Of a stretch of DNA of 5,029 nucleotides, positions 1 through 4,922 are shown one piece after another. The stretch is from CAYSZB01 sp964435475 (lineage in GTDB: Bacteria > Chloroflexota > Anaerolineae > Anaerolineales > Anaerolineaceae). The notes below the pieces were generated by a model. It made no database searches. It had not been told where the DNA came from and saw only the letters and a program-made list of their open reading frames with translations. Where the stretch lies: assembly GCA_964435475.1 (NCBI GenBank), contig CAYSZB010000114.1, forward strand, positions 1 to 5,029, given 5' to 3'. Made by a program: the position numbers and the translations under genes. How positions within the stretch are numbered: the stretch's first letter is position 1; each line of letters starts with the position of its first letter.

Positions 1-1912
1 TCCTTTCGCCTACATCTCAGGTGTGGACATAACCCTGCTGGATGCTGCCAAACACAACATCGATGACCTTGATGTGCCCCTGGCCATCCCGGATGATTTT
101 CCGAATGGCAGCTACACCTTCTCTGGAAAGATAAATGACCCATCCGGGAATGAAAGCGATGTCAGCATTATCCTGGTCATTAGTGGAAACCGGGCACCGG
201 TTGGTTATGGCGATAGTTACACGACAGGTGAAGACACCCTGCTGACGATCGGCACACTGGGAGTATTGGATAATGACACAGATATCAATGATGACATACT
301 GAGCGCCATCCTGGTGGATGACGCACTTCACGGGGATCTGAACCTTGCGACAGATGGCTCGTTTACTTATCTGCCGGATGGGAATTGGCATGGAAGCGAC
401 CAATTCACATACCAGGCATTTGATGGAAAAATGTATTCTGCAGAAATAGAGGTGAAAATTTCTGTAACCTCGATCAATGATCCGCCCGTATTGGACACGA
501 TCGCAGATATCACCCGCAACGAAGGCTTTTCGATCAGTTTCAGCGGTTCAGCCACAGACATAGACCTGCCAGGTGACACACTTATATACAGCCTGGTGGG
601 CGATATCCCGATGGGTGCATTCATCAATCCCGTTAGTGGATATTTTTTCTGGTCACCATCAGAGGAACAGGGACCCTTGGTTTACACCATTCAGGTCCAG
701 GCCTGTGATAATGGCTTACCCAGCCTATGCGATACAGAAGAATTCACGATCACGGTGAATGAAGTTAATATTCCGCCTGTTCTTGGGAATATTGCCGACC
801 GTACGATCGATGAAAACAGCCTGTTCACTTTCAGCGCCACAGCCGAAGACCTGGATATACCCGCAAACCCACTGGCATTCAGCATAATCGGATCTCCTGA
901 TGGTGCTGTGATCGACCCAACCAGCGGAAATTTCACCTGGACACCCACTGAAGCACAGGGAGAAGGTTCATACACTTTCCAGACGTGCGTGTCTGACGGG
1001 AAACTGGTTGATTGCCAGGAAATAACCCTTCACGTCGATGAGGTTAATGCAAGCCCAATATTGCAAACGATCGGTGATCTATTTGTTTACCAGGAAAAAA
1101 TGCTCACATTGACGATCTCGGCTACAGACAGCGATATCCCGGTGAATGAACTGACCTACTCAGTGGAAGATGCACCTTACAACGCCACAATCGACCCCAT
1201 AAGCGGTCAATTCAGCTGGACGCCGGATGAAACAAACCTTCCGGGTGAATATGACCTTACATTTAAGGTATGCGATGACGGGGTGCCATTACTTTGTGAC
1301 CAGGAAACAGTCACCATCACCGTGCATGAACCCAACCAAATCCCCGAGGCATTTGGACAAGCACTCTACACTGATGAGGACACGCCATTGGTAATTACCT
1401 TGACAGCAACAGATGTTGAATCAAGCCCACTCACCTGGACGATAGTCGATCCGCCAGACCATGGGGCTCTAAGCGGTAATGCGCCAGATCTGACATACAC
1501 GCCGGTATTGAACTATTATGGGAGTGACCAATTTGAATTCAAGGTGAATGATGGGGCAGATGACTCAAACACAGCCATTATCGCGATCACCATCAACCCG
1601 GTCAATGATGCCCCGGTGGCAAATTACCAATCGCTGACCACGCCGAAGAATACTCCACTTCACCTGATCCTTTGGGGGTCCGATGTGGAAGGAGACACTG
1701 CAGATTGGGAGATCATCACTTACCCAGTCAACGGAGAGTTGAGTTGTGTTTTCTATGACTGCACTTATACACCCAATGACCAGTACACCGGGACAGATTA
1801 CCTGGAGTTCAAGATCAAGGAAGACAAGGGTGAGCAGTTGGAGTCCAACGTTGCCAGGATCGATATCCTGGTAACGGGATACAGTGTGTTCCTTCCCTTG
1901 ATCATCAAATAG
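1..1912 (+). CDS. Multi-module cadherin-like/putative-Ig surface or secreted protein, 5' partial
   Basis: The reading frame is open to the left edge (first full codon at 2), so the GTG at 23 is an internal Val and the true start lies outside. At least 636 residues are visible. After a 60-residue remnant come six modules of about 90-97 residues. The modules at 191-481, 1337-1609 and 1610-1876 are of the cadherin-like/Big_9 type (APV-, EDTPL, HG-L, YTP, GSDQF). The three at 482-1336 are of the putative-Ig (He_PIG) type (PPVL-I-D, ATD-DIP, DP-SG-F-WTP). Acidic clusters such as DNDTDIND suggest calcium binding. The protein ends YSVFLPLIIK directly after the last module, with no LPXTG motif or long membrane anchor. 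Such modules usually act in adhesion or as spacers in secreted enzymes; any catalytic domain would lie upstream. Export is inferred, since the signal peptide is not in view. No terminator hairpin with a T-run follows. Confidence 0.9.
   Translation, partial: PFAYISGVDITLLDAAKHNIDDLDVPLAIPDDFPNGSYTFSGKINDPSGNESDVSIILVISGNRAPVGYGDSYTTGEDTLLTIGTLGVLDNDTDINDDILSAILVDDALHGDLNLATDGSFTYLPDGNWHGSDQFTYQAFDGKMYSAEIEVKISVTSINDPPVLDTIADITRNEGFSISFSGSATDIDLPGDTLIYSLVGDIPMGAFINPVSGYFFWSPSEEQGPLVYTIQVQACDNGLPSLCDTEEFTITVNEVNIPPVLGNIADRTIDENSLFTFSATAEDLDIPANPLAFSIIGSPDGAVIDPTSGNFTWTPTEAQGEGSYTFQTCVSDGKLVDCQEITLHVDEVNASPILQTIGDLFVYQEKMLTLTISATDSDIPVNELTYSVEDAPYNATIDPISGQFSWTPDETNLPGEYDLTFKVCDDGVPLLCDQETVTITVHEPNQIPEAFGQALYTDEDTPLVITLTATDVESSPLTWTIVDPPDHGALSGNAPDLTYTPVLNYYGSDQFEFKVNDGADDSNTAIIAITINPVNDAPVANYQSLTTPKNTPLHLILWGSDVEGDTADWEIITYPVNGELSCVFYDCTYTPNDQYTGTDYLEFKIKEDKGEQLESNVARIDILVTGYSVFLPLIIK
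482..1336 (+). repeat. Three tandem putative-Ig (He_PIG-type) modules
   Basis: Three consecutive protein repeats of about 96, 93 and 96 residues begin at 482, 770 and 1049. Each has PPVL or SPIL with I-D, then AT/ED-D-P, then I(N/D)P-SG-F-W(S/T)P, and closes on a strand ending NEVN, DEVN or HEPN. Each also carries a pair of cysteines 8-9 residues apart just before the last strand: 704-706 and 728-730, 986-988 and 1013-1015, 1271-1273 and 1295-1297. The DNA copies are well diverged, so this is an old protein-level duplication and not a recent DNA repeat. Confidence 0.8.
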
Positions 1913-1945
1913 GGGCATTGTCTCAAGTGGATGGGCTCAAAATCA

Positions 1946-1974
1946 TTGACAGCCAAACCAACTTATACTATACT
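1946..1974 (+). promoter_or_regulatory. Sigma-70-type promoter of the fmdB-like/csoR-like/osmC-like operon
   Basis: A perfect -35 TTGACA at 1946-1951 is followed after 17 bases by TATACT at 1969-1974, one base from the consensus TATAAT. The start of transcription is expected near 1981, about 25 bases before the fmdB-like ATG. The -10 lies inside the inverted repeat at 1961-1990, so a protein on that repeat would block RNA polymerase. These are the same hexamers and spacing as in the lexA promoter at 4063-4091. Confidence 0.75.
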
Positions 1975-1990
1975 GGGGTATAGTATAAGT
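1961..1990. promoter_or_regulatory. Perfect 13-bp-arm inverted repeat, probable operator of the CsoR-family repressor
   Basis: ACTTATACTATAC (1961-1973) and GTATAGTATAAGT (1978-1990) are exact reverse complements separated by TGGG. The repeat covers the -10 and the expected transcription start. Its centre reads TACT-GGGG-TAT-AGTA (1971-1985), the same 15-base frame as the TACT-G6-N-AGTA operator class known for RcnR and some CsoR-family proteins, but with a shorter G-tract. A CsoR-family gene lies two genes' width downstream in the same unit, so self-regulation is the natural reading. No T-run follows, so it is unlikely to be an intrinsic terminator of the upstream gene. Confidence 0.7.
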
Positions 1991-2005
1991 TGAGGTTATG
2001 AGATT

Positions 2006-2215
2006 ATGCCACTGTATGAGTATATTTGTTCTTCCTGCGGGTCGGAATTTGAAAAATTAATGGGTTTTTCAGATCCGGATATCAATGCACCAGAATGCCC
2101 GCAGTGCCGGTCAAAGAACACCAACAAGCGTCTCTCCATCATCTCATCGTTCAGTTCGACCAGTAACCCGGGAACGAGCAGTTCTTCTTGCGGCAGTTCC
2201 GGTGGGTTTCGCTGA
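2006..2215 (+). CDS. FmdB-family zinc-ribbon protein
   Basis: This 69-residue protein starts MPLYEYICSSCG, the hallmark opening of the FmdB-type putative regulatory zinc ribbon. Cys8/Cys11 and Cys31/Cys34 form two CxxC knuckles that should bind one zinc ion. The C-terminal half is a low-complexity Ser/Gly tail with one more Cys (Cys62), also typical of the family (the CxxC-CxxC-SSSS type). Length is normal. The ATG at 2006 is preceded by TGAGGT at 1991-1996. The biochemical role of the family is not firmly established; the FmdB name comes from a proposed regulator linked to formamidase/amidase genes. As first gene of a unit with a CsoR-family repressor and an OsmC-like protein, it may take part in thiol or metal stress, but this is inference. 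Confidence 0.88.
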   Translation: MPLYEYICSSCGSEFEKLMGFSDPDINAPECPQCRSKNTNKRLSIISSFSSTSNPGTSSSSCGSSGGFR

Positions 2216-2228
2216 GGTGGATGATGAT

Positions 2229-2247
2229 GTTGAACCGTGCGTTCAAC
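2229..2247 (+). other. Small inverted repeat between the fmdB-like and csoR-like genes
   Basis: GTTGAAC (2229-2235) and GTTCAAC (2241-2247) are exact reverse complements around a 5-base loop. In mRNA this would be a 7-bp hairpin in the 58-base gap between the two genes, 26 bases before the csoR-like ATG. No T-run follows, so it is not a terminator. It could tune translation or mRNA processing, or be chance. Confidence 0.4.
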
Positions 2248-2273
2248 CCAAGCGCTCAATCAAAGAGAATCAA

Positions 2274-2534
2274 ATGACAAACAATGAGCTTAAGAACAGG
2301 CTATCCCGTATCGAAGGGCAACTAAGAGGGTTGCAGAAAATGCTGGATGAAGACCGCGATTGCAAGGAGATCGTGCAGCAGTTCATCGCCGTTCGATCCG
2401 GTATGCAATCGGCGAGCCTGGCATACCTTGACCAACTGACCGACGAGTGCCTGCTTGAGCAATCACCCGATGATCAGCGCAGTCAACAAACAAAGATCAA
2501 AGAACTGATCTCCATGGTCAGTAAGTTAAGTTAA
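2274..2534 (+). CDS. CsoR/RcnR-family (DUF156) transcriptional repressor, CstR-like cysteine pattern
   Basis: This 86-residue all-helical protein matches the family in length and in landmarks: RLSRIEGQLRGLQKML at 9-24, Cys30 in the RDC motif, and Cys59 at the end of the second long helix. The 29-residue Cys30-Cys59 spacing equals that of the sensing residues Cys36-Cys65 in mycobacterial CsoR. The copper ligand His61 of CsoR is replaced by Leu55, and the protein has no histidine at all, so a Cys-His-Cys copper site or a His-rich nickel site cannot form. This leaves a two-cysteine pattern like that of the persulfide sensor CstR. The ATG at 2274 is chosen because it places the family helix correctly; the Shine-Dalgarno (AAGAGA, 2263-2268) is weak. 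A GTG at 2217, one base past the fmdB-like stop, would add 19 residues and cannot be excluded. It probably represses its own operon through the palindrome at 1961-1990. Confidence 0.88.
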   Translation: MTNNELKNRLSRIEGQLRGLQKMLDEDRDCKEIVQQFIAVRSGMQSASLAYLDQLTDECLLEQSPDDQRSQQTKIKELISMVSKLS

Positions 2535-2550
2535 GGCAAAAGGAGCCAAG

Positions 2551-2961
2551 ATGGCAAACGATACTATTTTAAGATGGTTACCAGATGGGAGACGGTTCAT
2601 TTCAACCGATTCGACAGGGCATTCGGTCGTACTCTCAACAACCGATGAGGGGATCGGTATGAAACCCAGCGAATTGATCCTCTCAGCTTTGTCGGCCTGT
2701 TCCAGCGTGGATGTAGTGGATATCCTGAAGAAAAAGCGCACACCGTTGAGCAGCCTGGAGGTACGCACTACTGCAGAGCAGGACCAGGACCCACCGTGGG
2801 CTTTCCGCAAGATCCACATGCATTTTATCCTTAAGGGTTTGGGACTCAATGAAAAGAATGTAGCCCAGGCGATTGAACTTTCCCATGAAAAGTACTGCTC
2901 TGTTGCTGCTACCCTACGAGGCGTAGCCGAGATCACAACCAGTTTTGAGATCCTGTCATAG
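2551..2961 (+). CDS. OsmC/Ohr-family thiol-dependent protein
   Basis: This 136-residue protein has the full length and both redox cysteines of the OsmC family: Cys50 in ALSACSSVDVVDILKKKR (46-63) and Cys116 in SHEKYCSVAATL (111-122). Family members act as dimers in the cytoplasm and reduce hydroperoxides through the cysteine pair; some OsmC-like proteins handle other sulfur or electrophile substrates. The HEKYC-VAATL motif suggests the general OsmC-like branch over the Ohr branch. The start at 2551 is supported by AGGAG at 2541-2545. It follows the repressor gene by only 16 bases, so the two are surely cotranscribed. A rho-independent terminator begins 17 bases after the stop. With a two-cysteine CsoR-family repressor upstream, a substrate such as persulfide or a related thiol stressor is plausible but unproven. 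Confidence 0.92.
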   Translation: MANDTILRWLPDGRRFISTDSTGHSVVLSTTDEGIGMKPSELILSALSACSSVDVVDILKKKRTPLSSLEVRTTAEQDQDPPWAFRKIHMHFILKGLGLNEKNVAQAIELSHEKYCSVAATLRGVAEITTSFEILS

Positions 2962-2977
2962 ATGGTCTGAAATTTCA

Positions 2978-3008
2978 AAAAGACCTTGCTTTGACTGCAA
3001 GGTCTTTT
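2978..3008. terminator. Bidirectional rho-independent terminator
   Basis: AAAAGACCTTGC (2978-2989) and GCAAGGTCTTTT (2997-3008) form a perfect 12-bp stem with a 7-base loop. The arm ends supply a short T-run on either strand. It lies 17 bases after the osmC-like stop on the + strand and 17 bases after the YitT-family stop on the - strand, so it serves both convergent genes. Confidence 0.85.
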
Positions 3009-3025
3009 ATGTTAATTTAAATAAC

Positions 3026-3961
3026 TCAACTTTCGTGCAAAGGCTTGAAGCCTTCACCCAGCGCCTCTGAGGCATGCCCAAGGACCATGAAGGCTTGTGG
3101 GTCCACGTCGTGTACCAAGGACTTTAATCGGACTGTTTCTGAGGCAGTGATCGCACAATAGACCAGGGATTTATCATCGCCGGTATAACCGCCGTGTGCC
3201 GGCAGCAGGGTGACCCCACGTTCAAGTTCCTCCATGATCGCATCAGCCACCTGCCGACCCCTGGCGGTCACGATCAACGCTGTACGAATGATATTTGAAC
3301 CCTGCAAAGCCGTGTCTGCCGCCACCCCACTCACGTAGATCATGACCAACCCGTATAAAGCACGTTCCCAGCCGAAGATAAAACCCGCCAGGATCACAAC
3401 AAGGGAATCCGTCAACATGTACGACAAGGAGATCGAGATGCCCAAACGCCGGTTGAGGATGCGGCCAAGGATATCCGTGCCACCGCTCGTGCCCCGCCCA
3501 CGATAGACAATGCCCAGCCCGACACCAAGGATGATGCCGCCAAATATGGTGTTCAGGAACAGGTCCTCCGTCACACCGGCTGTTGGCAGAAGAAAACCCA
3601 ACAGGTCAGTGGCTACCGAGAAAACAACGATGGAAAGGATGGTACGCAAGGTAAAACGCGGTCCGCCCAGGTAACGCCAACCCAGAATAAAAAGAGGGAT
3701 GTTGCCAATAATGACCATCAAACCGATCGGCCAGCCATTTGTGATGTGATTGATCAACTGCGCAGCACCACTGATGCCACCGCTGACCAGGTTGGCAGGC
3801 ACCAGGAAAAGCCGCAGACCAAGCGCCTGGACCACCGCACCAATCATGATCAGCAGGTAGTCCTGGATGGATTTCCAGGAGAAATCAAATTGCTTGATAT
3901 AGCCGATAAATTTGTTTGGTCTCTTGATTCTTTGCTTTCGTATTCGCTTTAGCTTTGTCAT
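3026..3961 (-). CDS. YitT-family integral membrane protein with C-terminal DUF2179 domain
   Basis: The 311-residue product has a basic N-terminus (residues 1-30) followed by hydrophobic segments near 34-55, 77-97, 106-126, 134-154, 180-197 and 200-214. These make up the YitT membrane domain, with the family motifs FLVPANLVSGGISGAAQLI (52-70) and GRGTSGGTDILGRIL (155-169). The C-terminal domain (about 225-307) is the soluble DUF2179 type, with RGVTLLPAHGGYTG at 248-261. Length and domain order are normal for the family. Proteins of this family are widespread; transport is suspected but no substrate is established. The ATG at 3959-3961 is preceded by AGGAGA (complement of 3968-3973) at a 6-base gap. 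The gene is divergent from lexA and convergent with the osmC-like gene, and appears monocistronic. Confidence 0.93.
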   Translation of the reverse strand: MTKLKRIRKQRIKRPNKFIGYIKQFDFSWKSIQDYLLIMIGAVVQALGLRLFLVPANLVSGGISGAAQLINHITNGWPIGLMVIIGNIPLFILGWRYLGGPRFTLRTILSIVVFSVATDLLGFLLPTAGVTEDLFLNTIFGGIILGVGLGIVYRGRGTSGGTDILGRILNRRLGISISLSYMLTDSLVVILAGFIFGWERALYGLVMIYVSGVAADTALQGSNIIRTALIVTARGRQVADAIMEELERGVTLLPAHGGYTGDDKSLVYCAITASETVRLKSLVHDVDPQAFMVLGHASEALGEGFKPLHES

Positions 3962-3971
3962 AAATTCTCTC

Positions 3972-4007
3972 CTGCCAGGTCGCCATTTTCTTTGGGTTGC
4001 CTGGCAG
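3972..4007 (-). promoter_or_regulatory. Hairpin in the predicted 5' leader of the YitT-family gene
   Basis: CTGCCAGG (3972-3979) and CCTGGCAG (4000-4007) are exact reverse complements 20 bases apart. In the - strand transcript the stem is 8 bp, continued by a symmetric 3x3 internal loop and a CC/GG pair. If the TATAAT at 4015-4020 is the -10, the stem begins at about the first transcribed base and its 3' arm runs into the first two bases of the Shine-Dalgarno. It could stabilise the 5' end, limit ribosome access, or, as DNA, be an operator. Confidence 0.5.
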
Positions 4008-4014
4008 CGAAAGG

Positions 4015-4020
4015 ATTATA
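4015..4020 (-). promoter_or_regulatory. Probable -10 element of the YitT-family gene
   Basis: The - strand reads TATAAT here, a perfect -10, about 54 bases before the ATG. No convincing -35 sits 16-18 bases upstream (ACCTTG at 17 bases), so the promoter is either weak or dependent on an activator. The call rests on the -10 and its position alone. Confidence 0.4.
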
Positions 4021-4062
4021 GCTTAATTTTTGTAACCCAAGGTAATAAGGTTGAAATACTGC

Positions 4063-4091
4063 TTGACAACGAACAGATGTTCGTATATACT
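4063..4091 (+). promoter_or_regulatory. lexA promoter
   Basis: TTGACA at 4063-4068, a 17-base spacer and TATACT at 4086-4091 form a near-consensus housekeeping promoter. Transcription should start near 4098, leaving a leader of about 42 bases that ends in a strong Shine-Dalgarno. The whole spacer is occupied by the LexA box. Confidence 0.8.
4070..4083. promoter_or_regulatory. LexA (SOS) box
   Basis: CGAACAGATGTTCG matches the Gram-positive SOS box CGAACRNRYGTTYG at all 14 positions, with outer arms CGAACA/TGTTCG as perfect inverted repeats. It sits between the -35 and -10 of lexA, where bound LexA would block RNA polymerase, giving the standard autoregulatory loop. It is 50 bp or more upstream of the YitT-family -10, so an effect on that gene is less likely. 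Confidence 0.9.
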
Positions 4092-4124
4092 ATTGATAAA
4101 TATTAGCACAAATGAGCGTATTAT

Positions 4125-4132
4125 GAGGAGGT
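4125..4132 (+). promoter_or_regulatory. Strong ribosome binding site of lexA
   Basis: GAGGAGGT lies 7 bases before the ATG at 4140. It is near-perfectly complementary to the 16S rRNA 3' end and fixes the start codon. Confidence 0.8.
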
Positions 4133-4139
4133 AGACAAA

Positions 4140-4847
4140 ATGGCACGAAAAAAAGCAGGCCTGGGACAGCGTCACAAGTGTATATTGGCGTTCCTTGCGC
4201 AATACCAGCAAGAGAACGGCTTCCCTCCCTCCATTCGGGAGATCGGTGAAAACACCCAGATCAGTTCGACCTCGGTGGTAAACTATTACCTTAACCAGTT
4301 AGAAGAAATGGAATACATCGAACGCCAAGAAAATGTCTCGAGGGGTATACGCCTGGTCAAAGACATAGCTGGTGAAGTGATCGAAAAAATCAAGCAAACA
4401 GCAGGCACAATTTCAGACCTGATCACCATTCCACTGGTTGGCAACATTGTTGCCGGTGAACCAATGCCAGTGCCACCTTCCGATTTTAACTATTATGACC
4501 CTGAATCTGGCATAGACATCGCGCGCAGCTTATTGCCAGCCCGTGAACGCACTGATCAACTTTATGCCCTGCAGGTGCATGGGGACTCCATGATCGATGC
4601 CATGGTGAATGATGGAGATATAGTAATAATGAAGAAAGTTGACCAGGCCCGCAACGGTGAAATGGTTGCCATCTGGTTAAGAGACCGGGATGAAACCACC
4701 CTCAAGTACTTCTACCTCGAGAATGGACACGTACGCCTGCAACCTGCCAACCCATCGATGAAACCAATCATAATCGACGATCCAAACGTTGTAGAAGTAC
4801 AGGGCAAGGTTGTTTTGGTGATCCGTAAGTTAAACAACAAGAATTGA
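4140..4847 (+). CDS. lexA: LexA repressor, SOS-response regulator and self-cleaving protease
   Basis: This 235-residue protein has the LexA layout. The N-terminal winged helix (about 9-72) contains GFPPSIREIGE and ends SRGIRLV. After a linker comes IPLVGNIVAGEP with the self-cleavage bond at Ala105-Gly106, and then the S24-type protease domain with Ser150 in HGDSM and Lys189 in TTLKYF as catalytic dyad. On DNA damage, RecA filaments trigger cleavage and release SOS promoters. It is longer than the E. coli protein (202 residues): the linker is extended, and the stretch from the cleavage site to Ser is 45 residues against 35, owing to a segment rich in Pro, Asp and Tyr (about 112-137). The Ser-Lys spacing is 39 against 37. 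All catalytic landmarks are intact. The start is fixed by GAGGAGGT 7 bases upstream, and a perfect SOS box lies in the promoter. The gene is monocistronic, ended by the terminator at 4872-4906. Confidence 0.97.
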   Translation: MARKKAGLGQRHKCILAFLAQYQQENGFPPSIREIGENTQISSTSVVNYYLNQLEEMEYIERQENVSRGIRLVKDIAGEVIEKIKQTAGTISDLITIPLVGNIVAGEPMPVPPSDFNYYDPESGIDIARSLLPARERTDQLYALQVHGDSMIDAMVNDGDIVIMKKVDQARNGEMVAIWLRDRDETTLKYFYLENGHVRLQPANPSMKPIIIDDPNVVEVQGKVVLVIRKLNNKN

Positions 4848-4871
4848 TTTTTAATAATAACATTGAACAAT

Positions 4872-4906
4872 AAAAAAGAGGCTGTTTTTGACAGCCTCTT
4901 TTTTTT
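4872..4906. terminator. Strong bidirectional rho-independent terminator between lexA and rplL
   Basis: GAGGCTGT (4878-4885) and ACAGCCTC (4891-4898) form a GC-rich stem with a 5-base loop. It is flanked by six A on the left and eight T on the right, which extend the stem to 14 bp and give a T-run in both directions. It ends lexA on the + strand, and the convergent rplL, whose stop is 17 bases away, on the - strand. Confidence 0.92.
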
Positions 4907-4922
4907 CCACTTACTTGTTGGT

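Noticed and set aside
23..25. GTG at 23 as the start of the surface protein
   Set aside because: The frame stays open to the left edge, no Shine-Dalgarno precedes it, and the visible part begins in the middle of a module. The gene is truncated by the window.
17..627. Antisense open frames within the surface protein gene (17-403 and 367-627, -)
   Set aside because: Neither gives a recognisable protein, and both are opposite a frame with clear module repeats.
1961..1990. The palindrome as a transcription terminator for the surface protein gene
   Set aside because: The stem is AT-rich and no T-run follows on the + strand; its overlap with a good -10 makes an operator the better reading.
2229..2247. 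GAAC-N5-GTTC resembling a second LexA box between the fmdB-like and csoR-like genes
   Set aside because: The half-sites are five bases apart, not four, and the C and G flanking the half-sites are missing. It also sits inside an operon with no promoter over it.
2085..2273. Long N-terminal extension of the csoR-like frame back to 2085
   Set aside because: It overlaps most of the well-supported fmdB-like gene in another frame, and its translation shows no family features; CsoR-family proteins start close to the ATG at 2274.
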